Source of the DNA: Streptomyces lydicus
GTDB lineage: Bacteria > Actinomycetota > Actinomycetes > Streptomycetales > Streptomycetaceae
Reading direction: 5' to 3'
DNA: 64,000 bases
Assembly (NCBI RefSeq): GCF_000717345.1
Contig: NZ_JNZA01000013.1
Span: forward strand, 1-64,000
Shown: positions 16,394 to 24,795 of the stretch, piece by piece
How positions within the stretch are numbered: the stretch's first letter is position 1
Layout: the number at the start of each line of letters is the position of its first letter
The notes under the pieces: model-generated
What the model was told of the DNA's origin: nothing
The model's input: only the letters and a program-made list of their open reading frames with translations
Database searches by the model: none
Program-made: the position numbers and the translations under genes

Positions 16394-17711
16394 TCATGTC
16401 TGGGATGCGGCTTGTCTCCGGTGATAGCTGGTGCGTGATCGCTGCTGATGGCGGCGTCGCCAGTCGGACCAGCCGAGTCGGTGGGCGATGTGGTGGAGGG
16501 GCTGGACGACGAGTGCTATGAACAGGTGCTGAATCTCGTTGCAGGACAGTGGGACCAGCCCGTCCGGAGCGGGGTTGCGGGCGTGTTCGTCGGTGCGGAC
16601 GACGGCGAGGAAGGCGTGGGCGAGCATCGCGAGGGTGCCCCAGCCGGTCCAGGAGGGGTAGCGACGGACTTGGTGCTCATCGAGCCCGGCCAGCCCTTTC
16701 TCGGTCTGGAAGGTCTCTTCCACACGCCATCTGGATCCGGCGACCCGCACCAGCTCGGTCAGCGGCACCGGCTGGGGTGAGAAGCAGCGGTAGTAGGCGA
16801 GTTCGCCGGTGGTGGGGTTGCGGCGGATCAGGAGCTGGCGGCTGCCCGGCGCCGCCTCGGTGAAATCGATCACGGCCCAGTCGTAGAACCTGCTGTCCCT
16901 TCGCACCGCGTCCAGCCGATAGCTTCTGCCAGGCCCGCTTCGGCACCCTTTTCATCAGGGTATCGACGCGGAACGTGCCCGCACCGGTGGCCACCTCGGC
17001 CGAACAGGCCACAGCGAGGGCATAGCCGATGCCGCGTTCCTCCAGAGCCGTGCGCAGTTTCGGGTTGCCGCCGTAGACCTCATCCCCGGTGACCCAGCCC
17101 ACCTGGTGTCCGGCGCCCAGGAAGCGTTCGATCATCGTGCGGGCCGGTTCCGGCTTGGTCCCAAAGACGGTGTCCTCGCCGAGCCCCGCTGCCCGGCAGC
17201 GGTCCTGGTCGCACGTCCAGGAGCGCGGAATGTACAGCTCCCGGTCCACCGCCGCGTGTCCCCGCTCGCCGGCGTAGACGAGGTAGACGGCCACCTGGGA
17301 GTTCTCGATCCGCCCGGCCGTGCCGGAGTACTGGCGCTGGACCCCGACGGTGTGGGTGCCCTTCTTCACATCGCCGGTCTCGTCGACGACCAGCACCGCT
17401 GCCTCGTCGTGGAGGTGCTCGACGGCGTATTCGCGCACGTCGTCGCGGACGGCGTCGGCATCCCACACGGCCCGGCACAGCAGATGCTGCATGCCGTGCG
17501 GGCTGGCCTCGCCGGCCCACTCCGCGATCGTCCAGCAGTTTTTGCGCGGCAGGTCCGACAGCGGGCCCAGCACCAACCGCCCGGCCCGCAGGCGGGGTTC
17601 GTAGCGGCTGAACCGGTCCGCGACCCGGCTCATGGCCACCTCGAACGCCTCCCGCCAGCGGGCGGGATCTATGCTGTGGCCTGCGGCCACCGCCTCGTCG
17701 TTAGTCCACAC
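16394..17711 (-). pseudogene. IS701-like transposase, inactivated by a +1 frameshift
   Basis: Two minus-strand frames together give a complete DDE transposase. The first (from GTG at 17711) holds the N-terminal region (PRKNCWTIAEWAGEASPHG), the first catalytic Asp in VLVVDETGDVKKG and the second in GWVTGDEVYGGN, and runs to WQKLSAGRGAKGQ. The second frame resumes with RFYDWAVIDF, includes the catalytic Glu region SRWRVEETFQTEKGLAGLDEHQVRRY and ends at 16394. The switch lies at about 16889-16894, where one extra base turns GQRFYDW into GQQVLRL. No slippery heptamer is evident, so this looks like a mutation rather than programmed frameshifting. The element is probably immobile unless helped by a copy elsewhere. 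Confidence 0.85.
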
Positions 17712-17756
17712 AACTCACGATGATCACCGGTGGCCGCACCCCTTCGGTGCGCCCTG

Positions 17757-18134
17757 TCAGTCCCGGACGAGACAGAACGGATGTCCTGCCGGGTCGGCAA
17801 AGATGCGCCAACTCCGTTGTCCATCACCCTCGTCGAGCAGTGTGGCGCCCCGATTGAAGACCTCTTCCTGGGCTCGTTCCAGATCCTTGACCCCCAGGTC
17901 GAGGTGGAACTGCTGGGGGTGAGCGGAGTCCGGCCACCGCGGCGGCTGATGGTTTTCCACACGCTGGAAGGCCATCACGAACCCACCGTCGGTGTGGAGC
18001 GTCGCCCATCCCTCGCCGAGCGACCACCGCGGATCCGGCTGGTTCACTACGCCGCCGAGAAGCGACTGGTAGAACCGGGACAGCTCAACGACATCGGCAC
18101 AGTCCAACACCACACACTGCAGCTTGGCGATCAT
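17757..18134 (-). CDS. VOC (glyoxalase/bleomycin-resistance fold) protein
   Basis: A 125-residue protein with one vicinal-oxygen-chelate domain: MIAKLQCVVLDCADVVELSRFYQSLLGG at the start, then FVMAFQRVENHQPPRWP, QFHLDLGVKDLERAQEEV and FADPAGHPFCLVRD at the end. Conserved metal- or ligand-site positions (His/Gln near QFHLDL and the final Pro-Gly-His-Pro turn) are present. Members include lyases, dioxygenases and drug-binding resistance proteins; the substrate here is unknown. The start is the ATG at 18134, 25 bp inside the right inverted repeat, although the frame is open further upstream into a truncated gene. Likely a passenger or neighbour of the IS. Confidence 0.8.
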   Translation of the reverse strand: MIAKLQCVVLDCADVVELSRFYQSLLGGVVNQPDPRWSLGEGWATLHTDGGFVMAFQRVENHQPPRWPDSAHPQQFHLDLGVKDLERAQEEVFNRGATLLDEGDGQRSWRIFADPAGHPFCLVRD

Positions 18135-18158
18135 GAAGGGCAGCGTCTCATGACGCCT

Positions 18159-18179
18159 GATCACGATCTGCAGCTGGAG
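18159..18179 (-). repeat. Right terminal inverted repeat
   Basis: On the minus strand begins CTCCAGCTGCAGATCGTGAT, one base different from the left repeat. It is translated as LQLQIVI in the fused open frame, which shows where the older gene was cut. Confidence 0.75.
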
Positions 18180-18181
18180 TA

Positions 18182-18383
18182 TTAGTTCCCGCAACGTGTC
18201 AACCACACGGGTAAGCGTCGGCCGGACCTGAGCCATGGCATCGTCCAAAGACACGCGGGCCCGGGCCGCCACACCAGCATCTCCTGCTGCAAGTTCAAGA
18301 TCTGAGCCGACGAGCTCGATGTCGGTTTCGAGCATTGTGGGCTCTTTGTCGCCATCAGTCAGCGGCACTGCGATAAGTCCCAT
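18182..18383 (-). pseudogene. Truncated trypsin-co-occurring (CU044_2847-like) protein
   Basis: From an ATG at 18383 (after GTGTGGAG) the frame reads MGLIAVPLTDGDKEPTMLETDIEL and later ARARVSLDDAMAQVRPTLTRVVDTLRELI. This matches, from memory, the first two thirds of small actinobacterial proteins of the trypsin-co-occurring domain 1 / CU044_2847 type, which accompany trypsin-like effector proteins. The similarity ends exactly where the inverted repeat begins, and the frame then runs on into the VOC gene, giving a hybrid open frame of 208 codons. The missing C-terminal third is not seen on the other side of the element, so a flanking deletion or rearrangement is likely. Confidence 0.6.
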
Positions 18384-19050
18384 GCTCCACACCCCTGTTG
18401 CGCGACGTTCTCGCCGACGCCTCTCCCGCCACCGGCTGGTGATCAGAGTAGGCAGCACTGGACACGGACGTGGATGTTTGGCCAAGCGACACCGCCGTGG
18501 TGGTTTGGGATAAGGGCGCACGCGTTGGAGAAGCTGTACAAGCAGGCGGGCAGTCGCCAAGCCAGGCGTCTTCGCGCTCGCGTCGAAGACGGCGAGAAGC
18601 GAGAGGGTGCCGTGACCGAGGGGTGTTCTGGAGGGCGGCTCCCTTGGGGCGATTTCGACCGCGCGTGGGGCCGAACCCGCCCGTCACCACCAGGCCGGCA
18701 CTCAGCTGCTCGGAGGACGCCAGTTCGTCCAGGCGTCGTGCCCACGAGGACACCCCAGGGGAGAGGGCGAAGCGCAGCCATCGTCCATCGCCTGCACCGA
18801 TGCAGGGCTTGAAACGCGGGCAAGCCCCCGCCAGCCCTGAAAGACGCAAAGTCCCAGGTCGCGGCCGGTTTCCTGTCAGCTTACGTGCTCACAGGGCTGC
18901 CCCCTCGGTAGAGGCCACGCCGGCTGGGCAGGGCTCAGTGGCTGAGGGGCCCCGGGGGCGTGCGAGCCACCCTGGGGCGCTCATGCAGTTGGCGCTGCTC
19001 CAGGTGAACTCCCCCTGAAGCAGCGCCAGTTGGCGGCGTCGTCGGACTCT
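18384..19050. other. Intergenic stretch with no recognisable gene
   Basis: About 670 bp between the truncated gene and the decayed dehydrogenase. Several overlapping open frames exist on both strands, but none has a Shine-Dalgarno, a recognisable motif or convincing codon bias; Arg/Ser-rich translations suggest out-of-frame GC-rich DNA. It is probably the scar of the rearrangement that cut both neighbours. Confidence 0.5.
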
Positions 19051-19870
19051 CTAGTACGGGTAGAAGCCCGACCCGGACTTGCGGCCGAGCCGGCCCGCGT
19101 CGACCATGCGCTGGAGCAGCGGGGGAGCGGCGTACAGGGGCTCCTTGTACTCCTCGTACATTCAGCGGGCCCATCGGGTGGGCGCAGCCCAGCTCCATGC
19201 CGTTGTCGATGTCCTCGCGGCTGGCGATGCCCGACTCGAACATCCGGATCGCGGACAGCAGGTACGGGATGAGCAGGGCGTTGACGACGAAGCCGGAGCG
19301 GTCCTGGGCGCGGATGGCGTGCTTGCCGAGGACGTTCTGGACGAGTCCCTCGGCGCGCTTGATGGTCTCCTCGGCGGTGGTGAGGGCGGGGATCAGCTCC
19401 ACCAGCTTCTGCACCGGGGCCGGGTTGAAGAAGTGGATGCCGATGACCTGGTCGGGGCGGGAGGTGGCCACCGCGAGCTTCACCAGCGGGATCGAGGAGG
19501 TGTTGGACGCCAGGATGGCGTCCGGGCGGGTGACCACCTGATCGAGGACCTGGAAGATCTCGGTCTTGACCTGCTCGTTCTCGACGACGGCCTCGATGAC
19601 CAGATCGCGGTCGGAGAACTCGCCGAGATCGGTGGTGAAGCTCAGCCGGTCGAGCGTCGCATCGCGCTCCGCGACGGTGAGCTTGCCGCGCTCGGCGGCC
19701 TTGCCGAGGGAGTTGGTCAAGCGGGTGCGGCCCAGCTCCAGTGCCTCGCCGGTGGTCTCGGCGACCATGACGTCCAGCCCGGCGCGGGCGCACACCTCAG
19801 CGATGCCTGCGCCCATCTGGCCGCAGCCGACCACTCCGACGCGTGCAATGTCGGCGATTGAGTTGGTCAC
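19051..19870 (-). pseudogene. 3-hydroxybutyryl-CoA dehydrogenase with internal deletion
   Basis: The first ~243 residues are a normal NAD-dependent 3-hydroxyacyl-CoA dehydrogenase: dinucleotide motif VGVVGCGQMGAGIAEV, VIEAVVENEQVK, ASNTSSIPLVKLA, the catalytic IGIHFFNPAPVQKLVELI and the C-terminal dimer domain up to NGMELGCAHPMGPL. At about 19161-19163 roughly 50 bp are missing (the usual KLADLIGLDT to ADS segment). The expected ending, [20 protein letters not shown] then [11 protein letters not shown], follows in another frame and ends at a TAG at 19051-19053. The chain in the original frame runs on to 18935 with unrelated residues. Lost residues include part of the substrate domain, so activity is doubtful. 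Confidence 0.85.
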
Positions 19871-20027
19871 CTCGTGCCTTTCGCTGTTCTTCAGGACCGG
19901 CGGCGCCGTAAGGGTCCGACGCCCGCCTCGGCCCCGACGTTACTCCGCGCGGTGCTGTGCCAAGGCGGCCGGGGCAGGCATTCTGAGCCCTCAGGACGGG
20001 ACGAACCGGACAACCTGGGGACTTTTG

Positions 20028-21257
20028 ATGAGACGGATCACACGAAGAGGGTTTGCGGTGGCCGCGCTGGGCGCGGCCTCCTCGCTGCTCACCGCGGGTG
20101 CGCCGATGCCCTCGGCGGGCGCGCCGCGCCGCGAGATGCGGGGCGTCTGGCTGGCGACCGTCGCCAACCTCGACTGGCCCTCCCGCACCAAGCTCACCGC
20201 CGACGGGCAACAGCGCGAACTGCGCGCCCACTTCGACACGGCCGTCGCCCGCAAGCTCAACACGGTCTTCTTCCAGGTGCGCCCCACCGCGGACGCGCTG
20301 TGGCCGTCCCCGTACGAGCCCTGGACCCAGTACCTCACCGGGGTGCAGGGCCGCGACCCCGGCTGGGACCCGCTGGACTTCGCGGTCCGCGAGGCGCACC
20401 GGCGCGGCCTCGAACTGCACGCCTGGTTCAACCCGTACCGGGTCGCCAACCACACCGACCCGCGGCGGCTGGCCGCCGACCATCCGGCCCGCCGGCACCC
20501 CGGCTGGGTCGTCCCGTACGGCGGCAAGCTCTACTACAACCCGGGGCTGCCCGAGGTCCGCGATTTCGTCCTCGACGCGATGCTGGACGCGGTCGCGCGC
20601 TACCCCGTCGACGGGGTGCACTTCGACGACTACTTCTACCCGTACCCGGCGGCGGGGCAGAGCTTCGACGACGACGACGCGTTCGAGGAGTACGGCGGCG
20701 ACTTCGAGAGCCGGGCCGACTGGCGGCGGGACAACACCGACCGGCTGGTGCACGCGATGGCGCAGCGGCTCGACGCGGGCGGACAGCAGGAGGGGCGCCG
20801 GGTGCTGTTCGGCGTCAGCCCGTTCGCGGTGTGGCGCAACCTGGGCAGCGACCCGCAGGGGTCCCGTACGCAGGCCGGGGTGCAGACGTACGACGACCTG
20901 TACGCCGACACCCGCCGCTGGGTACGCGAGGGCTGGCTGGACTACATCGTGCCGCAGGTCTACTGGCCGATCGGCACCAAGGCCGCCGACTACGCCGAAC
21001 TCGTGCCGTGGTGGTCACGCACCGTCGACGGCACCGGCGTCGACCTCTACATCGGAGAGGCGCTCTACAAGGCGGGGGACAGCGAACCGGCCGGCTGGAA
21101 GGACCCGGCCGAACTCTCGCGCCATCTCACCTTCGCCCGCCGCTACCCGCAGGTCGGCGGCCATGTCTACTTCTCGGCGAAGGAGGTCGCCAAGGACCGG
21201 GTGGGGGCCCTGGCGCGGGTCGTACGGGATCACTACGGCGGCGCGGCGAGGGCCTGA
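20028..21257 (+). CDS. Tat-exported glycosyl hydrolase-like 10 (GHL10/YngK-type) protein
   Basis: A 409-residue secreted protein. The N-terminus MRRITRRGFAVAALGAASSLLTAG carries a twin-arginine motif (TRRGF), a hydrophobic core and AGA before PRREMRG, so export by Tat is expected. The rest is a TIM-barrel-like GHL10 domain: REMRGVWLATVANLDWPS, FFQVRPTADALWPS, LELHAWFNPYRV, VDGVHFDDYFYPYP, FGVSPFAVWRN and YIVPQVYWP, with acidic residues in VHFDDYF as plausible catalytic groups. Some members are thought to act on exopolysaccharide or peptidoglycan; the substrate is not known. It is divergent from the dehydrogenase pseudogene. Confidence 0.88.
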   Translation: MRRITRRGFAVAALGAASSLLTAGAPMPSAGAPRREMRGVWLATVANLDWPSRTKLTADGQQRELRAHFDTAVARKLNTVFFQVRPTADALWPSPYEPWTQYLTGVQGRDPGWDPLDFAVREAHRRGLELHAWFNPYRVANHTDPRRLAADHPARRHPGWVVPYGGKLYYNPGLPEVRDFVLDAMLDAVARYPVDGVHFDDYFYPYPAAGQSFDDDDAFEEYGGDFESRADWRRDNTDRLVHAMAQRLDAGGQQEGRRVLFGVSPFAVWRNLGSDPQGSRTQAGVQTYDDLYADTRRWVREGWLDYIVPQVYWPIGTKAADYAELVPWWSRTVDGTGVDLYIGEALYKAGDSEPAGWKDPAELSRHLTFARRYPQVGGHVYFSAKEVAKDRVGALARVVRDHYGGAARA

Positions 21258-21297
21258 CCCTCCGACCCGCGCGGCCGTGGTGGTGTCGTGCAGGTCC

Positions 21298-21507
21298 TTA
21301 CCGGCCGGGGTCGACGTCGTCGGTCTTCCCGTGCCGTACGACGCAGTCGGGGCCGGGAGACATGATCGCCTCGTGGCCGTCCTCGGCACGGACCCGGTAG
21401 GGAGGATCGCCGTTCGTCCCCATTACTTCGATGATTTCGACGACGTGGTCGTGATGCCCGACGGTCCTGCCGTGCACCACCAGCCGGTCGCCCTTGGTCG
21501 CATGCAT
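21298..21507 (-). CDS. DUF1918 domain-containing protein
   Basis: A 69-residue protein that is almost entirely a DUF1918 domain: MHATKGDRLVVHGRTVG, a central HVVEIIEVMGTNGDPPYRVRAEDGHEAIMSPGPDCVV, which resembles a small SH3-like barrel. The family is common in actinobacteria and has no established function. The ATG at 21507 follows GGAGGA on the minus strand (about 21514-21519). Convergent with the GHL10 gene, stands alone. Confidence 0.88.
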   Translation of the reverse strand: MHATKGDRLVVHGRTVGHHDHVVEIIEVMGTNGDPPYRVRAEDGHEAIMSPGPDCVVRHGKTDDVDPGR

Positions 21508-21704
21508 CAGGGGTCCTCCCTGTTTCAGGCGGCCATGCGCTCCGGACGGCCGCCGGGGCGACGGCCGAGCGGTTGAACGGCCAACGGTTTCAACGGTTTA
21601 CGGGTCTCCTGGAGCCCGGAGGGCAGTACCTGCCATCTCGGCAAGTTTACGTCCGGAAGCGGCGGCCGCACCTGGGGGAGCAGCGGCTTCCGGGCGGGTC
21701 CGGG

Positions 21705-22703
21705 TCACCCGCGGGCCCGCTGGGTGACCGCGATGCAGGCGAGCACGGCCAGTGCCGCCGCGGGGGCGGCCGGGGGCAGCCGTTCGCCGAGGAGCAGCAC
21801 GGACCACACCAGGGTCAGCAGCGGCTGCGCGAGCTGGAGCTGGCTCGCCCGGGCGATGCCGATCGCGGCCATCCCCCGGTACCAGACGAGGATCCCGACG
21901 AACTGCGAGCCGATCGCCAGCCACAGCAGCCCGGCGACCGCGTGCGCGGTGAGCCGCAGCGGTTCGGTGGACAGCGCGACCGCCGCGCCCGCCGCGGTCA
22001 GCGGGAACGTCAGCACCAGGGCCCAGCCGATGACCTGCCAGCCGGGCATGTGGCGGGCCAGCCGGCCGCCCTCGGTGTAGCCGGCCGCGCACACCAGCAG
22101 CGCCAGGAAGAGGAACAGGTCGCCGCGGCCGGGTGCCCCGCCGCTCTGCTGCACGGCGAACGCGATCACGACGGCCGCGCCGATCAGGGACGCGATCCAG
22201 AACGTACGGGAGGGCCGCGCGCCGGTGCGCAGCGCCGAGCAGGCGGCGGTGGTCAGCGGCAGCAGACCGACCACGACGGCCGCGTGCGAGGTCGTGGACG
22301 TCTCCAGCGCCAGGGTGGTCAGCAGCGGGAAGCCGAGCACCACCCCGCCGGCGACCACCGCCAGCCCCGCCCAGTGGCGGCGCTCCGGGACCCGCACCCG
22401 GAAGGCCAGGAGCGCGCCGCCGGCCAGCACGGTGGCCAGCACGCTGCGCAGCATCACCACCGTCCAGGGCCCCATGCCCTCCAGCGCCCAGGCCGTGCCG
22501 GGGAAGGTGAGCGAGAAGGCGGCGACACCGAGAGCGGCGAACAGCACGCCGCGGGTGGCCGGGGTGCCGCGGACGCCGGGGGCGGCCGCGGGGGCCTCCG
22601 GGGTCAGGACCGGGGCCGGGTCGGCCGGGGCGGCGTGACCGTCGGCTGCCGGGGTGCTGACCGCTATCGGGGAGGAAGCAATAGCGCTATCGTTGACTCT
22701 CAT
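21705..22703 (-). CDS. EamA/DMT family transporter
   Basis: A 332-residue membrane protein. After a 45-residue Pro/Ala-rich N-terminal segment come about ten hydrophobic helices in two EamA repeats (first repeat from GVLFAALGVAAFSLTFPGTAWALEGMGP, second from GDLFLFLALLVCAAGYTEGG). EamA proteins export amino acids or other metabolites. The mapped ATG (22703) overlaps the start of the divergent MocR gene by two bases; the Pro/Ala leader and promoter-like elements within it suggest that the real start may be internal, for instance the GTG in front of LFAALG. Probably controlled by the divergent MocR regulator. Confidence 0.85.
   Translation of the reverse strand: MRVNDSAIASSPIAVSTPAADGHAAPADPAPVLTPEAPAAAPGVRGTPATRGVLFAALGVAAFSLTFPGTAWALEGMGPWTVVMLRSVLATVLAGGALLAFRVRVPERRHWAGLAVVAGGVVLGFPLLTTLALETSTTSHAAVVVGLLPLTTAACSALRTGARPSRTFWIASLIGAAVVIAFAVQQSGGAPGRGDLFLFLALLVCAAGYTEGGRLARHMPGWQVIGWALVLTFPLTAAGAAVALSTEPLRLTAHAVAGLLWLAIGSQFVGILVWYRGMAAIGIARASQLQLAQPLLTLVWSVLLLGERLPPAAPAAALAVLACIAVTQRARG
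22662..22693. promoter_or_regulatory. Operator and -10 region between EamA and MocR genes
   Basis: Direct repeats CGCTATCG at 22662-22669 and 22685-22692 (23 bp apart) and the palindrome ATAGCGCTAT at 22681-22690. Repeated half-sites of this kind are usual for MocR regulators. TATCGT (22688-22693) fits the TANNNT -10 pattern and lies 8 bases before the MocR ATG, so that gene may be transcribed as a leaderless mRNA. Confidence 0.5.
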
Positions 22704-24207
22704 GCAAGAGCGTAGCAGTGTCGCCGAACTGGCCGCGAGCCTCCGTACCCAGCTGAACCGCTACTCTCCGGGAGAGAAGCTGCCGTCGAGCCGGGCGCTG
22801 GTGGAGCGGCATCGCGTCAGCCCGGTGACGGTGTCCCGGGCGCTCGCCGAACTCGTCGCCGAGGGCCTGGTCGTCACCCGCCCCGGTGCCGGCGCCTTCC
22901 GCGCGGAGCCCCGTACCGAGGCGCCCCGGCCCGCCGACACCTCCTGGCAGGAGATCGCGCTGAGCGCCGAGCCGGGCGGCGACCAGGTGCCGCGCAGCGT
23001 CGACGCCTCCGGTGTGGTGGCCACCCTCGCCAGGCCGGCCCCCGGCGTCATCGAGCTCAACGGCGGCTACCTCCACCCGGACCTCCAGCCCGAACGCGCC
23101 CTCGCCGCCGCCCTGGCGCGGGCCGGCCGCCGGCCCGGGGCCTGGAGCCGGCCGCCGGTCGACGGCGTCCCGGAGCTGCGCGCCTGGTTCGCGCGGGAGA
23201 TCGGCGGCCCCGGCGGGGCGCTCGCGGCGAGCGACGTGCTGATCACCGCGGGCGGCCAGAACGCGCTGACCGCCGCGCTGCGCGCGCTCGCCGCGCCCGG
23301 CGCCCCGGTGCTCGTCGAGTCCCCGACCTACCCCGGGATGCTCGCCGTGGCCCGCGCCTCCGGGCTGCGGCCGGTGCCCGTCCCGATGGACGCGGACGGG
23401 GTCCGCACCGATCTGCTCGCCGAGGCTTTCCGTGCCAGCGGCGCGCGGCTCTTCGTCTGCCAGCCGCTGTTCCAGAACCCGACCGGTGCGGTGCTGGCGG
23501 GGGAGCGGCGGCGCGAGGTGCTGCGGGTGGCCCGTGAGGCCGGCGCGTTCGTGATCGAGGACGACTTCGCCCGGCTGCTGGTCCACGACGACGCCCCCGC
23601 GCTGCCGCCGACGCTGATGTCGGAGGACCGCAACGGCACGGTCGTCCACATCCGTTCGCTCACCAAGGCCACCTCGCCCAACCTGCGGGTGGGCACCCTG
23701 GCGGCCCGCGGCCCGGTCCTCGACCGGCTGCGCGCGATCCAGGTCGTCGACAACTTCTTCGTGCCCGGGCCGCTCCAGGAGGCCGCCCTCGAACTCGTCG
23801 GATCGCCGGCCTGGCCCCGCCACCTGCGGCTGATCGCCGGGGAGCTGACCGCCCGCCGCACCGCGCTGGTGGCCGCCCTGCGGGCGCAGCTGCCCGCGCT
23901 GGTGGAGCGGGGGCTCGGGCACGGCGCGACGTACGGCCGGGAACCGGAGGTCGGTGGCCTGTACGTACCGCCCGGCGGTTACCAGCTCTGGGTGCGGCTG
24001 CCCGACGGCACCGACGAGGCGGCGCTGACCGGCGCGGCGCTGCGGGCGGGGGTCGCGGTCGCGGCCGGCCGCCCGTACTTCGCCGCCGAGCCGCCGGCCG
24101 CGCACCTGCGGCTGAGCTTCGCCGCGGCGACCGGCACCGGCGAACTCACCGAAGGGGTCCGCCGGCTGCGTACAGCCTGTACGGAACTGGGCGTGGCGGT
24201 GGGCTGA
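22702..24207 (+). CDS. MocR-type GntR regulator with aminotransferase domain
   Basis: A 501-residue regulator: a GntR winged helix at about 5-70 (SVAELAASLRTQLNRYSPGEKLPSSRALVERHRVSPVTVSRALAELVAEGLV) joined to a fold-type I aminotransferase-like domain (about 110-500). The PLP-binding lysine is in SLTKATSPNLRVG (Lys322), with FVCQPLFQNPTGAVL and FVIEDDFARLL nearby. MocR proteins bind PLP and usually control vitamin B6, amino-acid or GABA genes. The divergent EamA transporter gene is its likely target. The start codon overlaps the EamA start codon, with no room for a Shine-Dalgarno, supporting leaderless translation. Confidence 0.92.
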   Translation: MQERSSVAELAASLRTQLNRYSPGEKLPSSRALVERHRVSPVTVSRALAELVAEGLVVTRPGAGAFRAEPRTEAPRPADTSWQEIALSAEPGGDQVPRSVDASGVVATLARPAPGVIELNGGYLHPDLQPERALAAALARAGRRPGAWSRPPVDGVPELRAWFAREIGGPGGALAASDVLITAGGQNALTAALRALAAPGAPVLVESPTYPGMLAVARASGLRPVPVPMDADGVRTDLLAEAFRASGARLFVCQPLFQNPTGAVLAGERRREVLRVAREAGAFVIEDDFARLLVHDDAPALPPTLMSEDRNGTVVHIRSLTKATSPNLRVGTLAARGPVLDRLRAIQVVDNFFVPGPLQEAALELVGSPAWPRHLRLIAGELTARRTALVAALRAQLPALVERGLGHGATYGREPEVGGLYVPPGGYQLWVRLPDGTDEAALTGAALRAGVAVAAGRPYFAAEPPAAHLRLSFAAATGTGELTEGVRRLRTACTELGVAVG

Positions 24208-24287
24208 CGGCCCGGGCGGGACGCGGGGCGGCGGGCCGGGCGGCAACCGGTTCGACGCCGCCCCGGCCCTTCTGCGAATCTCCCGGC

Positions 24288-24740
24288 ATGACCGCACACG
24301 CCCTCGACGGCTACGAGATCTCCACCGACCCGGCCCGCCTGGACGCCGGGCTGGTCCACCGCTGGCTGGCCACCGACGCCTACTGGGCGCTGGACCGTCC
24401 CCGGGAGCTGCACGACCGCGCCGTCGCGGGCTCGCTCAACTTCGGCCTCTACGAGGCCGGTTCGGGGCGCCAGGCCGGCTACGCCCGGGTCGTCACCGAC
24501 CACGCCACCTTCGCCTGGCTCTGCGACGTCTACATCTGCCGGGACGACCGCGGCAAGGGGCTGGGCACGGCCCTGGTCACCGCGATCGCGGACCACATGA
24601 CGCCCAGCGGGCTGAGCCGGCTCACGCTCGCCACCAAGGACGCCCACGGCGTGTACGAGAAGATCGGCTTCCGCCGGCTGGTGGCACCGGAGCAGTGGAT
24701 GACCCTCGGCCTGATCGACCCGGGCCCGATCGAGATCTGA
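24288..24740 (+). CDS. GNAT family N-acetyltransferase
   Basis: A 150-residue acetyltransferase of the GNAT fold. Motif A (LCDVYICRDDRGKGLGTALVTAIADHM) contains the R-G-K-G-L-G acetyl-CoA pyrophosphate loop, and the C-terminal LATKDAHGVYEKIGFRRL gives the usual motif B with the YEKIGF turn. The acceptor cannot be predicted. The ATG at 24288 lies 80 bp after the MocR stop in the same direction, so co-transcription is possible. Confidence 0.9.
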   Translation: MTAHALDGYEISTDPARLDAGLVHRWLATDAYWALDRPRELHDRAVAGSLNFGLYEAGSGRQAGYARVVTDHATFAWLCDVYICRDDRGKGLGTALVTAIADHMTPSGLSRLTLATKDAHGVYEKIGFRRLVAPEQWMTLGLIDPGPIEI

Positions 24741-24795
24741 TCGGGATCCGACCAACCATGGCCCCGGAAGGCGGTGCTGCTCTTACCATCGGCGA

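Larger units (their letters stand above)
16370..18181. mobile_element. IS701-like element or composite carrying a transposase pseudogene and a VOC gene
   Basis: Inverted repeats of 21 bp with 20 matches (CTCCAGCTGYAGATCGTGAT plus C) occur at 16372-16392 and, inverted, at 18159-18179. Between them lie the transposase pseudogene and a VOC gene, both on the minus strand. Just outside are CTAG (16366-16369) and TTAG (18182-18185), both fitting YTAR, which from memory is the target duplicated by the IS701 family. Either this is one 1.8-kb element with a passenger gene, or a standard ~1.35-kb element next to the solo end of a second copy. A partial internal match (ATCGTGA at about 17725) keeps the second option open. 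Confidence 0.6.

Noticed and set aside
18470..19018. Plus-strand open frame of 182 codons between the truncated gene and the dehydrogenase pseudogene.
   Set aside because: Arg/Ser/Gly-rich, no motif, no Shine-Dalgarno and overlapping competing frames.
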